Source: Cohnella sp. GbtcB17 (GTDB lineage: Bacteria > Bacillota > Bacilli > Paenibacillales > Paenibacillaceae). Taken from it: 64,000 nucleotides of DNA. The stretch covers positions 19,372-83,371 of the forward strand of contig NZ_JAGXJW010000036.1 of assembly GCF_019091135.1 (NCBI RefSeq), read 5' to 3'. Positions 8,481-17,674 of this stretch are shown piece by piece (position 1 is the stretch's first letter; each line of letters opens with the position of its first letter). A program made the translations under genes and the position numbers. Under the pieces are notes generated by a model that was given only the letters and a program-made list of their open reading frames with translations, searched no databases and was not told the DNA's origin.

Positions 8481-9524
8481 CTATTCGTTCATAATCTCGT
8501 CGATCGTGACCGGGCGCCCAAGCTCCGCCGAGCGCACCGCCCCGATGACCATCGCCATGCTCTTGATATTGTCCGCACCGGACGTCTCCGGCGCGCGATT
8601 GTCGTCGATCGCCAGCGAGAACTCCAGCAGCGTCGCCTGCCGTTCCTCGGCAGGAAGACGGAGCAGGTCCGCTTGAAGCGCGCCCCTTTTCTCCACCGCC
8701 CCCTCCTGGAATACGGTCTTGAACAGGTCATGGGGCTTCACCGTCACTTCGTTGTCAGCCCAATGGATCTCGCCGCCGTCTCCTTGGATGCGCCAATCGC
8801 CGTCCCAGGTCGTCTCCCAGCCCCGCGATACCCAGCTGCCGGTATAGGAGACGCGTGCGCCGTTCGACATCTCGAACAGTACGGTGGCCGCCGCATTGCC
8901 TGCGAACCTGCTCCAGCGCGGATTCCAGCTGACCGCCGTGATCTTGACCGGCTCCAGGCCCAGAATGCCGCGGATCTGATCGAAGTGATGGATCGCCATG
9001 TCGGTGATAAGCGGCTCCTCCATCTCGGTGCGAAAGCCCGTGAACGCAGGATCCTTCTGAAATTGAATGTAGACGCTGCCGATCTCGCCGATCAGATCGC
9101 GGCCGAGCAGGGACTTGACGGTCTGCGGGGCGCGCTTGAACCGGTAATTCTGTCCTACCATCAGCTTGCGGCCGAGCCGATCGGCCGCCTCGACGATGCG
9201 GCGCGCATCCTGAATCGTGTGCGCGAGCGGCTTCTCGACGATGCAATCGAGCCCCCGCTCCATCGCTTCGATCGCGACGGAAGCGTGGAACTGGGGCGGC
9301 ACGATGACGAGTGCCGCATCCGCATGGACGACGGCGAGCGCCTCGCCCAGCGAGGAGAAGCATTGCCTCTCCCGGTCCAGGCCGAACTGCGCAGCCGCTT
9401 TGTCCAGCAGCTCTGCATTCAGATCGACGATCGCGGCCAGCTCCCATACGGCGGAGTCCACGACGACCTGCTGCCAGCTCCAGCCCCATCCGCCGATGCC
9501 GATTTGAATCATTTTCCGTTTCAT
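8481..9524 (-). CDS. Gfo/Idh/MocA-family oxidoreductase
   Basis: This 347-residue protein has an N-terminal nucleotide-binding motif (QIGIGGWGWSW, residues 7-17), CIVEKPLAHT near 92-101 carrying the catalytic Lys, and the substrate-domain motif ITDMAIHHFDQIRGI near 175-189. It is only distantly similar to the downstream family member, which suggests two different steps rather than a recent duplication. It ends with an ordinary TAG, which matters for judging the two internal TAG codons in this window. It follows the binding-protein gene by 52 bp in the same operon. Confidence 0.88.
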   Translation of the reverse strand: MKRKMIQIGIGGWGWSWQQVVVDSAVWELAAIVDLNAELLDKAAAQFGLDRERQCFSSLGEALAVVHADAALVIVPPQFHASVAIEAMERGLDCIVEKPLAHTIQDARRIVEAADRLGRKLMVGQNYRFKRAPQTVKSLLGRDLIGEIGSVYIQFQKDPAFTGFRTEMEEPLITDMAIHHFDQIRGILGLEPVKITAVSWNPRWSRFAGNAAATVLFEMSNGARVSYTGSWVSRGWETTWDGDWRIQGDGGEIHWADNEVTVKPHDLFKTVFQEGAVEKRGALQADLLRLPAEERQATLLEFSLAIDDNRAPETSGADNIKSMAMVIGAVRSAELGRPVTIDEIMNE

Positions 9525-9576
9525 ACGGTTTTCTCTCCTTTGTGCCTATCCTTGTTGTTCGGGCCTATCCGCCCGT

Positions 9577-10635
9577 TTATTTCTTAAACTTGTTGCCCCA
9601 CAGGTTCGGATCGTCGACGTTGTCCTTCGTCACGAGCGTCGCCGGCATATACTGCTCTTTGGTCACTTCCTTGCCGTCGATCTTGTCGACGGCCGCTTGA
9701 ACGGCCGCGGCGCCCATCTCGAACGGATCCTGCTGGACCGTGGCATCCTGCTGACCCTTGCGGATACGGTCGAGCGCTTCCGGGGTGCCGTCCGTGCCGA
9801 CGATCATGATGTGCCCGGCTTCGCCTACGTTTTTAAGCTTGCCGATCTGGCGCAGTCCGCCGAGAATGCCGCGGATCATATCGTCGTTATGGGAGAAAAT
9901 CGCGTTGATGTCGGGATTGGCCGTGACGGAATCGGCGGTGATGTTCTGGGCGTTCTCCGCTTGCCAGTCGGCGTTTTTGGAGATGACCTTGAAGTCGGGG
10001 GAAGCCTTCATGCCTTCGTTGAAGCCGCCACCGCGGAGCACGGCATGGTAGGCGCCTTGCGCGCCGGTATTTTCCAGCACAGTTCCCTTTTGCAGTTGCT
10101 TGATGATATACTCCGCCGCCATTTTGCCGGCTTTTTTGTTGTCGAAGGTGACGCTGCTGACGACGTCAGCGCCCTCGGAGACGACGCTGTCCACGGTGAC
10201 GACCGGGATGCCGGCTTGATTCGCTTTTTTGACGCCCGGAACGAGCTCGTCGGAGTTGTTCGGAGCGAGGACGATGGCGTCGACCTTCTTCGCGATGTTG
10301 TCTTCGATCTGGCCGATCTGCGTCTGGCTGTTGGACTGTCCGTCCAGAACCGTCACCTCTACGCCCAGCTCCGCCGCCTTCTGCTGAATGCCCTGATCCA
10401 GCGCGACCATGAATTCGAAGCCGCGGCTGTAGAGGAGCACGGCGATTTTTTTCTTGCCGCCGCCGGCTGCGGGTTGCGCGCTGCCGGAGGCAGCTGCGGA
10501 AGCGCTTGCGGAATTGTCGGAGCTGCCGGCGGAATTGCCGGCGGAATTGCTGGTGGAGTTGCCGGACGAACCGCATGCGGATAAGACGACTGCGAGCAGC
10601 GTAATCGATAATGTGCTGACCAACGATTTTTTCAT
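9577..10635 (-). CDS. Ribose-type ABC transporter substrate-binding lipoprotein
   Basis: The product is about 352 residues. ATG 10635 has GAGAGGAG upstream and opens a classical lipoprotein signal (MKKSLVSTLSITLLAVVLSACGSS, lipobox LSAC). A low-complexity Ser/Asn/Ala linker follows, then a type I periplasmic-binding fold (IAVLLYSRGFEFMVALDQGI; VDAIVLAPNNSDELVPGVKKA; ITADSVTANPDINAIFSHND; GTDGTPEALDRI) typical of RbsB-like pentose, hexose and cyclitol receptors. The upstream neighbours are the matching permease and ATPase. Operon content (two isomerases, two dehydrogenases) suggests a rare hexose, ketohexose or inositol-like ligand. Confidence 0.92.
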   Translation of the reverse strand: MKKSLVSTLSITLLAVVLSACGSSGNSTSNSAGNSAGSSDNSASASAAASGSAQPAAGGGKKKIAVLLYSRGFEFMVALDQGIQQKAAELGVEVTVLDGQSNSQTQIGQIEDNIAKKVDAIVLAPNNSDELVPGVKKANQAGIPVVTVDSVVSEGADVVSSVTFDNKKAGKMAAEYIIKQLQKGTVLENTGAQGAYHAVLRGGGFNEGMKASPDFKVISKNADWQAENAQNITADSVTANPDINAIFSHNDDMIRGILGGLRQIGKLKNVGEAGHIMIVGTDGTPEALDRIRKGQQDATVQQDPFEMGAAAVQAAVDKIDGKEVTKEQYMPATLVTKDNVDDPNLWGNKFKK

Positions 10636-10669
10636 AGGAAAAGCTCCTCTCTTGGCATAGGGGACAGGC

Positions 10670-11704
10670 TTATTTGGATAAGCCCGCCTTGGAATACTTG
10701 CGTCGGTACACGTCCAGCAGCGCGGCCACAAGGATGACGACGCCTTTGACAAGCTGATCCCAAGCCGGCGGAACGCCGAGCAGGTTGACTGCATTCGATA
10801 CGAGGGAGATGAGCAGCACCCCGAGCAGCGTGCCGAGGATGTTGCCCTGTCCGCCGAACAAGCTCGTGCCTCCGATGACGACCGCCGCGATGACGGTCAG
10901 CTCGATGCCGTTGCCCGCGGTCGGACCGGCCGACTCGAGACGCGCCGAGAGCAGAATACCCGCGACGGCGGCCATCAGTCCCGACAGAACGTAGGTCATT
11001 GTGATGACCCGCTTGGTGCGGATGCCCGCCAGCCGGGCGGCCAGCTCATTGCCGCCGCTGGCATAGACCGAGCGGCCGTAGACCGTATTGGACAAAATGA
11101 TATGGGCGATGACGGCGAGCAGTCCGACGAGGAGCAGGATGACGGGAATGCCCAATATCCGTCCATTGGCCAGATAGACGTAGCTGTCCGGGACCGGAGA
11201 GATATTTGCGCCGTTCGTGTAGATTAAAATGATCCCCCTGCCGATCCCCATGGATGCCAACGTGACGATCAGAGCCGGCACCTGAAACCGGGTGATGATA
11301 AAGCCGTTGAAAATACCGAACGCAATACCGATAATCAGACTGACCAGCACCCCGACGATGACCGGCATGCCGTGATGCTCGATGAGCCCGAGCCCGACCG
11401 CGGAGGAGACGGCCAGTACGGAGCCGACCGACTGATCGATGCCGCCCGTCATAATGACGAAGGTGGAGCCGATGGCAAGCGCGGCCAGAATCGTCGATTG
11501 AATGAGGAGATTCACGATGTTGGTCGTCGACAGGAAGACAGGCGACAGGATGCTCAGCACGATGCCGAATACGAGAATGACGAGGAACAGTCCCAGACTT
11601 CCCATATACCGGCCGAGGCTTTTCTGACTGATTTTCGATGTGCCGCTCTTCTGTCCGGCACGGGCGGATCCGGCTCCCGCCTCTTGTTCATGAACCCGTT
11701 GCAT
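10670..11704 (-). CDS. Ribose-type ABC transporter permease (RbsC family)
   Basis: This 344-residue membrane protein has about 8-10 hydrophobic segments. Family signatures are STFVIMTGGIDQSVGSVLA near 98-116, the coupling region with ASGGNELAARLAGI near 212-225, and VVIGGTSLFGGQGNILGTLLGV near 268-289. An approximately 30-residue hydrophilic N-terminus precedes the first helix, so a later start is possible. The reading frame is intact although the partner ATPase gene is broken. Its start overlaps the end of the ATPase gene by 17 bp. Confidence 0.92.
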   Translation of the reverse strand: MQRVHEQEAGAGSARAGQKSGTSKISQKSLGRYMGSLGLFLVILVFGIVLSILSPVFLSTTNIVNLLIQSTILAALAIGSTFVIMTGGIDQSVGSVLAVSSAVGLGLIEHHGMPVIVGVLVSLIIGIAFGIFNGFIITRFQVPALIVTLASMGIGRGIILIYTNGANISPVPDSYVYLANGRILGIPVILLLVGLLAVIAHIILSNTVYGRSVYASGGNELAARLAGIRTKRVITMTYVLSGLMAAVAGILLSARLESAGPTAGNGIELTVIAAVVIGGTSLFGGQGNILGTLLGVLLISLVSNAVNLLGVPPAWDQLVKGVVILVAALLDVYRRKYSKAGLSK

Positions 11705-13169
11705 ACTTAAGCACCTCTTCTTTGGTTGCGTCCGGTCCGGCCAATTCGGCTACGGTGCTGCCGTCCCTGACGACGACGATACGGTCGCTCATGGACAGCA
11801 GCTCAAGCAGGTCGGACGAGATCAGAATAATCGCGAGGCCCTGACGCACCAGCTCTTCGATCAGCGACTGGATCTCCGCCCTCGCGCCGACGTCGACGCC
11901 GCGAGTCGGCACGCCCAGAACCAGGATCTTGGGCAGGACGGCCAGCCATCTGGCCAGCACGACCTACTGCTGATTGCCGCCGCTCAGCGAAGAGACAGGC
12001 GTGTCGATCGAAGGGGTCTTGATCCGCAGCTGCTCCTTGTAGCTCTGAACGAGATCCGTTTCCTGCCCGCCCTTGATCCAGCCAAACCGCTGCAGCCGGC
12101 CGAGCACCGACAGCGTTGCATTGTTCTTCACGCTTCCCTGCAGGACGAGACCCTGATTTTTCCGGTCCTCTGGTACCAGCCCGATGCCTTTGCGAATGGC
12201 GTCCAGCGGATCGCGAATGCGCACGGTCTCGTTTTGCAAAATGATCTCGCCCTCGTCGATCCGGTCGACGCCGAACAGACAGCGCGCAATCTCCGTCCTT
12301 CCGGAGCCGACGAGGCCGGCGAAGCCGACGATCTCGCCTTCGTGGAGGTGGAAGTTCACGTTCCGGAGCGCCCCGGAACGTCCCAATCCCCTGACCTCGA
12401 GCACCTTGCGGCCGTGAACGCCTTTGTTTTTGCGCTCCAGCGAGACATCTCGTCCCACCATGAGGCGGACGACCTTGTCCGGATCCATCTCTTCCTTCGA
12501 TGCCGATTGTACCACCGCTCCGTCGCGGATGACCGTGATATCGTCGGCCAGATCGAACACCTCCTCCATCCGGTGGGACACGTACAATATAGCGAGGCCG
12601 CGTTTTTTCAGGTCCTTGATGATGCTGAGCAGCCTCGACGTCTCGGACTCGGACAACGAAGCCGTCGGCTCGTCAAGAATTAAAATCTTCGTATCGACGG
12701 ACAAAGAACGCGCGATCTCGACGAGCTGCTGCTCTCCCGTCGACAGCTCGGCCACCTTCGATTTCGGATCGATGGCGGCGTTCAGCAGGGCGAGCGAGCT
12801 TGCCGCCTTTTGCTGCGCGCTCTTCCAGTCGATCAGTCCGGAGCCGGCCTTCGGCAGCCGGCCGAGCGATATGTTCTCGGCGACGGACAGCTCCGGCACG
12901 AGCAGCAGCTCCTGGTGAATGATCGAGATGCCGAGCCGCTGCGATTCGCGCGGGTTGGCGATCCGCAGCGGCTGCCCGTCGAGCGCGATCTCGCCTTCGT
13001 CCGGCATGTAGTGCCCGGCGAGAATCTTGATCAAGGTGGACTTGCCCGCCCCGTTCTCGCCGACAAGACAGTGAACCGAACCGCCGCGCAGTTTGAAATG
13101 CATGTTCTTCAAGGCGGTGACGCCGGAGAAGCGCTTGACGACGTTGCGGACTTCCAGCGATTCGATCAT
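11688..13169 (-). pseudogene. Ribose-type ABC transporter ATPase, broken by in-frame TAG and mutated Walker B
   Basis: This two-domain sugar-import ATPase is RbsA/MglA-like. ATG 13169 overlaps the stop of the upstream isomerase gene (ATGA). Domain 1 is intact: Walker A GENGAGKST, signature LSTGEQQ, Walker B ILILDEPTASL. Domain 2 runs to the signature LSGGNQQ, where TAG (plus-strand cta, 11961-11963) replaces the Lys codon expected before VVLARWLA. Translation resumes in the same frame to 11688. In that tail the Walker B, normally LDEPTRG, reads LGVPTRG, so the magnesium-binding Asp and catalytic Glu are both lost. Two independent lesions in one domain point to real decay rather than one base-call error. 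A truncated 425-codon frame or a restart at 11960 could still give fragments. Confidence 0.85.
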
Positions 13170-14011
13170 GCGAATACCTTTTTCAGAAACGCGATGCCCT
13201 CCGCGGCGATCGCATCCTGGGTCGGCGCCAGCTTCCGCCACTGGGATACGGCTCTGGCAATCTCCTTGATCTCGGTCGTGAACGCTTCGATCACGATGTA
13301 GCCGTCATAATTTACGTCCCGCAGCGCCCCGGCCGTTTGCTCCCAAGGGATGTGACCGGTGCCCGGGATGGCGCGGTCGTTTTCGCAGGTATGGAAGTTA
13401 AAAATATGCTTGCCGGCCAGCCGGATCGCGTCGGCAATGTTTTTCTCCTCCAAATTCATGTGGAACGTATCCAGCAAAAAGCCGAGGTTCGATTGCCCCA
13501 CCTTATCCAGCAGCTCCAGCCCCTGCTCGACCGTGTTGATCAGATCCGTCTCGTAGCGGTTGAGCGGCTCGATCGCCAGCTTGACGCCTCGCTGCCCCGC
13601 ATAGTCCGCCGCCATCTTCAGATGCTCGACCGTCCATGCCCACTGCTGCTTTTTCTCGTCCGGACCCAGCAGCCGCGTCTTGCCCGTTGCCGAATACATC
13701 GGACCGGAGACGAGCGGCGAGCCGAGCTTAACGGCAAAGTCGACACAGGTCTTGATGTAGGCAAGCCCTTCCGCACGGATGCCGGCATCCTCGGAGCTGA
13801 TGTCCCGGTTCGGACCGAAAGCGCCGCATACGAGCGCTTCTACGCCCTGCTTGTCCAGATATTCCCGCGTCTGCTCCGCCGGAATGGTGGCGGGATCCTC
13901 AATGCAGATCTCCAGGACGTCGAATCCCATTTCCTTGACCTTGTCCGCCAGATGGAACGTAGCGGGAGAGAAGGGCGATGCCCAGATGAATGTGCTTGCG
14001 CCGAATTTCAT
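13166..14011 (-). CDS. Sugar phosphate isomerase/epimerase, D-tagatose/D-allulose 3-epimerase-like
   Basis: This 281-residue (beta/alpha)8 xylose-isomerase-like TIM barrel carries the motif set of ketose 3-epimerases: the first metal Glu in AIEPLNRYETDL near 146-157, the metal Asp/His in LDTFHMNLEE near 180-189, HTCENDRAIPGTGHIPW near 207-223, and the last metal Glu in YIVIEAFTTE near 236-245. These four residues bind Mn2+/Co2+ and carry out C3 epimerisation in D-allulose/D-tagatose 3-epimerases. An IolE/IolI-like or L-ribulose 3-epimerase role is possible. It lies between its paralogue and the ABC ATPase and is translationally coupled to the latter. Confidence 0.85.
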   Translation of the reverse strand: MKFGASTFIWASPFSPATFHLADKVKEMGFDVLEICIEDPATIPAEQTREYLDKQGVEALVCGAFGPNRDISSEDAGIRAEGLAYIKTCVDFAVKLGSPLVSGPMYSATGKTRLLGPDEKKQQWAWTVEHLKMAADYAGQRGVKLAIEPLNRYETDLINTVEQGLELLDKVGQSNLGFLLDTFHMNLEEKNIADAIRLAGKHIFNFHTCENDRAIPGTGHIPWEQTAGALRDVNYDGYIVIEAFTTEIKEIARAVSQWRKLAPTQDAIAAEGIAFLKKVFA

Positions 14012-14032
14012 GCGATCTCCTCCTCCTGCGGT

Positions 14033-14863
14033 TTAGAGCGATTTTTCGATTTCTTTAATGAACGCGATCGATTGCTGCGTGTATTCGTCGAAGAACTCCT
14101 TGCCGCCGCCCTTTTGCATAACCCCGAACGGGTCGGCCGCCGCCGGGAGAATCTCGAAGGTCAGATAGCCTTGATAATCGATATCCTTCAGCGCCTGCAG
14201 TACGGGACGGAAGTCCGTATGGCCGATGCCCGGCGCCGCGCGGTTGCTGTCCGCCAGATGAATATGGATAAGCGCGCTGCCGCTGGCGCGGATGGCGTCA
14301 GCGTTGTTCGTCTCCTCGATGTTCATATGGAAGGTGTCGCCCATAATGCCGACGTTCGTCAGGTCGACATCCTTCATCATCGCAACGCATTGGTCCAGTC
14401 GGTTAAGCATGTACGTCTCGTAGCGGTTCCATGCTTCGATGCAGAGATTGACGTTCAGCGATGCGGCGTATTCTCCGCCCTCGCGAATGCCTTCGACCGC
14501 CCACTTCCATTCGTCCGACGCGGCTCCCAGCTCCTTGATCCGCATGTTCGCGGCCGGTGCGACGATCATGACCGGAGCCCCCACCTCGGCTGACATGTCC
14601 GCGATGCGTTTGACGTACTCCACGGCCTTCTTGCGTTTAGCCGGGTCTGGATGAGCAAGGTCCCGCTCCGCGTTGTAGATCGAGCATATCGAGGAGACAG
14701 CCATATTGTGATCGCTTACAACTTGGCGAACTTCCTTCGTATCGTAGAGCGCCGGCTCGCCGACCAGCTCAATGGCATCGTAGCCGAACTTGGACAAGCG
14801 CTGCACGCTTGCGCCAATGGATTCACCATGGTAGACGAGAGCGTCAAAGCTGTACTTGAACAT
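14033..14863 (-). CDS. Sugar phosphate isomerase/epimerase (xylose-isomerase-like TIM barrel)
   Basis: This 276-residue protein is a paralogue of the downstream epimerase. The same metal-site blocks are present: CIEAWNRYETYMLNRLDQ near 142-159, MGDTFHMNIEETNNADAI near 177-194, HLADSNRAAPGIGHTDFRP near 203-221, and YLTFEILPAA near 233-242. It is the first gene of the eight-gene run. A promoter-like element with an AACCGGTT palindrome lies about 90 bp upstream. Two non-identical epimerases next to two dehydrogenases imply a multi-step rearrangement of a rare sugar or cyclitol. Confidence 0.85.
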   Translation of the reverse strand: MFKYSFDALVYHGESIGASVQRLSKFGYDAIELVGEPALYDTKEVRQVVSDHNMAVSSICSIYNAERDLAHPDPAKRKKAVEYVKRIADMSAEVGAPVMIVAPAANMRIKELGAASDEWKWAVEGIREGGEYAASLNVNLCIEAWNRYETYMLNRLDQCVAMMKDVDLTNVGIMGDTFHMNIEETNNADAIRASGSALIHIHLADSNRAAPGIGHTDFRPVLQALKDIDYQGYLTFEILPAAADPFGVMQKGGGKEFFDEYTQQSIAFIKEIEKSL

Positions 14864-14951
14864 TTAAGGTTCCTCCCGGGATTGTGAATTTTGAGGGCTG
14901 TCGGACGGCGGCGTCGCTCCGGAATCGACGGGCCGGCTTTGCCTTGACTCC

Positions 14952-14980
14952 ATACTACTCAGCAACCGGTTACAAAACAA
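14952..14980 (-). promoter_or_regulatory. Candidate promoter with AACCGGTT operator in the spacer
   Basis: Read on the minus strand there is TTGTTT (14975-14980), a 17-nt spacer and TAGTAT (14952-14957). The spacer holds the palindrome AACCGGTT (14964-14971), a CG-centred site of the kind used by LacI-family regulators and weakly like a catabolite-response element. It would drive the 14863-5947 operon. The boxes are imperfect. Confidence 0.4.
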
Positions 14981-15047
14981 TTCAGCAAAATTGAGATTCG
15001 ATTATAAATAATTGCGCTTTCATTTCCGCAAAATAATGCAATTAGTT

Positions 15048-15078
15048 AAAAAAAGCCCGTCCGCGCGACTGAGCGGAC
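15048..15078 (-). terminator. Intrinsic terminator after orphan sugar ABC ATPase
   Basis: On the minus strand GTCCGC (15073-15078) pairs with GCGGAC (15059-15064). A GGGC and a run of seven T (plus-strand A-run 15048-15054) follow. It lies about 20 bp past the ATPase stop codon. Confidence 0.75.
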
Positions 15079-15094
15079 AGACTTCGGTTCACGA

Positions 15095-16567
15095 TCAGGA
15101 GATCAGTACAGCAATTTGCTCCTCGCTCGTCTCGCTGCTCTTGCAGTTCTCTATAATTTTGCCGCCCCGCATGACCAGAATCCGATTGCACAAGCCGACC
15201 AGCTCCTGAATGTCCGACGAGATCAGTAGGATCCCTTTGCCCTGGCGCGCCAGGTTGTGTATTTGCACATACAGCTCCGCTTTGGCACCGACATCGATTC
15301 CCTGCGTCGGTTCGTCGAGCAGGTAAACTTCACTGTCCGCGGCGAGCCATCTGCCGAGCATGACTTTCTGCTGATTGCCGCCGCTCAAATACTTCACCTG
15401 CTGATTCAGATGGTTCAACTTGATATCCAGCCCGACGATCTTGTCAAGCGCGAGCTCCCGCTCCTCCCCCCTGTGCAGGAACTTGTAGCGGTTGATCTTG
15501 TCGAGGCTGGAGATCGACAGGTTTTCCGTCACGCTCATATTCATCAGCAGCCCCGAATCGATGCGGTTCTCACGGACGTAGCCGAGATTCTGCTTCACTG
15601 CATCATAAGGATCGGCGACTTCGACCGGCTTCTCGTCGCGGTATATCGCGCCATGGTCCTTGCGCATCTGGCCGAACAACGTGTCGGCGAGCTCCGTCCT
15701 CCCGGCTCCCGCCATCCCGGCTACGCCAACGATCTCGCCCTGACGCAACGCGAAGCTGATATCCTGCAGCTCCGGCCACCTGGTCAGCTTCTCGACGCGC
15801 AGCAGCTCCTTGCCGAACTGCTCGCGGATCGGCGGAAACAGATTGCCGATCTCCCGCCCGAGCATAAGCGCAGCCGTCTGTTTCTCGGACAGTCCTTCCA
15901 CGCTGCGCGTGATCACATGCTTGCCGTCGCGCAGGATGGTGATCCGATCGCACAGATTCGCTATTTCTTTCAGGCGATGGGTAATATAAACGATGCCGAT
16001 GCCCTGCGAGCTGCAATCCCGCACCAGATCGAAGAGGCGTCCCCGGTCCTGGTGGGGCAGGTAATCGCTGGGCTCGTCCATAATCAATATTTTCGGCTTG
16101 CGCGAGATGGCCTGCGCGATCGCCACCAAGTACCTGTCGCTGGCGGACAAATAACGGACAAGCGTATCGGGATGAAGGCTGCTGCCTAACGAGCGGAGCA
16201 GCTGCTTGGCCTGTCTCCTTCGCCTGCGGTTGTTCGTGAAGATGCCCATCAAATCGGCTTGGCGAGACAAAAATATATTTTCCGCCACGGTCATGTCGGG
16301 CAATAGCGGGGGTTCCTGATGCACGATTGCGATGCCCAGTTTTTTCGCATGATAAGGCGATCCGATCGACACCTCGCGGTCCTCCAGCATAAATGTGCCG
16401 GAGTCCGGCTGATGGACACCCGCGATCAGATGGGCAAGCGTAGACTTTCCGGCCCCATTCTCGCCGATCAGTGCGTGGACCTCGCCGGCTTTCAGCTCAA
16501 AGCGGATGTCGTCAAGCACCTTGACGCCGTAGAATGTTTTCGTCACATTTTTGAGTAATAAAAGCAC
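15095..16567 (-). CDS. Orphan sugar ABC transporter ATPase (two-domain, RbsA/MglA type)
   Basis: The 490-residue fusion of two ATPase domains is intact from end to end. Domain 1: Walker A GENGAGKST near 36-44, Walker B KILIMDEPSDYL, but an unusual signature, LSASDRYLVAIAQAI, in place of LSxGEQQ. Domain 2: degenerate P-loop GMAGAGRTE, signature LSGGNQQKVMLGRWLA, and a normal Walker B VYLLDEPTQGIDVGAK. No permease or binding-protein gene adjoins it. It has its own terminator and sits just upstream of the operon whose own ATPase is broken, so it may energise that permease or one encoded elsewhere. It is divergent from an AraC regulator. Confidence 0.88.
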   Translation of the reverse strand: MLLLLKNVTKTFYGVKVLDDIRFELKAGEVHALIGENGAGKSTLAHLIAGVHQPDSGTFMLEDREVSIGSPYHAKKLGIAIVHQEPPLLPDMTVAENIFLSRQADLMGIFTNNRRRRRQAKQLLRSLGSSLHPDTLVRYLSASDRYLVAIAQAISRKPKILIMDEPSDYLPHQDRGRLFDLVRDCSSQGIGIVYITHRLKEIANLCDRITILRDGKHVITRSVEGLSEKQTAALMLGREIGNLFPPIREQFGKELLRVEKLTRWPELQDISFALRQGEIVGVAGMAGAGRTELADTLFGQMRKDHGAIYRDEKPVEVADPYDAVKQNLGYVRENRIDSGLLMNMSVTENLSISSLDKINRYKFLHRGEERELALDKIVGLDIKLNHLNQQVKYLSGGNQQKVMLGRWLAADSEVYLLDEPTQGIDVGAKAELYVQIHNLARQGKGILLISSDIQELVGLCNRILVMRGGKIIENCKSSETSEEQIAVLIS

Positions 16568-16779
16568 GGAAGCACCTCGCTTCGGCGGGACAGAAGATAC
16601 ACTTCAGTTTATACAAGATAGGCATGATGTAAAATAACGATTGTTGTCCATTGATTATAAATTATTGCGAACCTTATCGGGAATCCTTGAATTCGGAAAC
16701 ACACAACTTTAATATGTACAATAATCGCAGGCGTACGATTCAGTTCGATCGCTGTTCGCTGGAGGAGGATGCCGACCGT

Positions 16780-17589
16780 ATGTTCGCAGGGGAAATGCCC
16801 GATATCGTCCGCCATCCCTCCTTCGTCCAGTCGTTCTCCCTCGCCGGCGAGCCTTCGTGGAGCAACCCTCTCGGCAGCGGCGACCGTACAGACCTGTTCC
16901 TCGTTCAAGAGGGGCGCGGCGAATGTCTGATCGACGACATGATCATCTCTCTATCCGCTGGCGATGTGCTGGCACCGGCTCCCGGCAAAACCTATGAACT
17001 TGTCTCCTCCGCCCAAGCTCCGTTGACGGGCATCGTCATCGCCTGCGGCGGCGTCTCCTTATCAGGATTGCCCCAAGGCTGCGTCATCTCTCCGGAGGCG
17101 GTGCCGGTTGTGAATCTCGGCCACGATTTCAGCTCCGTCAACCGCTATTTTACGGATATCCACACCGAAGCCAAGAGCCCGTCGTACGGCTCCCGCGATC
17201 TTATTCAATTGCTGATGCAGGCCGCATTTGTCATTCTGCTGCGCAAGCTGTACCATGCCGAGCGGCAGACTGCGCCCACGACCGCGATGACGGTCAAAGC
17301 GTACATCGAGGAAAATTTTAACCGCGACCTGACGCTTAGCGATTTAGCCAACCTGGTGTTTGTAAGCCCTTATCACTTGGCCCATCTTTATAAGGACGAA
17401 ATGGGCGTCTCCCCGATCCAGTACTTGATCCATTGCCGGATCGAGGAAGCCAAGCGGCTGCTTCAGCACTCTAATTTGACAATACGTGAAATCGCTTCCA
17501 GGATCGGATATCCGAACGCCATTTATTTTAATCTGATGTTCAAAAAAATAACGGGCATGCCGCCGGGGAAGTATCGCAAGAAGAGCTGA
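16780..17589 (+). CDS. AraC-family transcriptional regulator
   Basis: The product is about 269 residues, with an N-terminal cupin-like domain (TDLFLVQEGRGECLIDDMII, then LSAGDVLAPAPGKTYELVS) and a C-terminal AraC/XylS double HTH (LTLSDLANLVFVSPYHLAHLYKDEMG; IREIASRIGYPNAIYFNLMFKK; final TGMPPGKYR). The frame is open from a TTG at 16651 with an internal ATG at 16714. ATG 16780 is preferred because GGAGGAGG lies at 16761-16768 and the 16651-16740 stretch is AT-rich and unlike coding sequence here. It is divergent from the orphan ATPase gene, its probable target. The effector is unknown. Confidence 0.85.
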   Translation: MFAGEMPDIVRHPSFVQSFSLAGEPSWSNPLGSGDRTDLFLVQEGRGECLIDDMIISLSAGDVLAPAPGKTYELVSSAQAPLTGIVIACGGVSLSGLPQGCVISPEAVPVVNLGHDFSSVNRYFTDIHTEAKSPSYGSRDLIQLLMQAAFVILLRKLYHAERQTAPTTAMTVKAYIEENFNRDLTLSDLANLVFVSPYHLAHLYKDEMGVSPIQYLIHCRIEEAKRLLQHSNLTIREIASRIGYPNAIYFNLMFKKITGMPPGKYRKKS

Positions 17590-17674
17590 GGCGGGGTCGT
17601 GGCCCGGCACATCCGCGCGCATGGCGGCGATCAATTTATTTTCGTCGCCGCATATGCCTCCTCCTCACGGCAAA

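Noticed and set aside
7172..8494. 440-codon open frame on the plus strand
   Set aside because: It is antisense to a clear Gfo/Idh/MocA oxidoreductase gene.
11688..11960. Independent short ATPase gene starting at ATG 11960
   Set aside because: The ATG is the first codons after an internal stop in a conserved domain and has no ribosome binding site. It is the tail of the broken ATPase gene.
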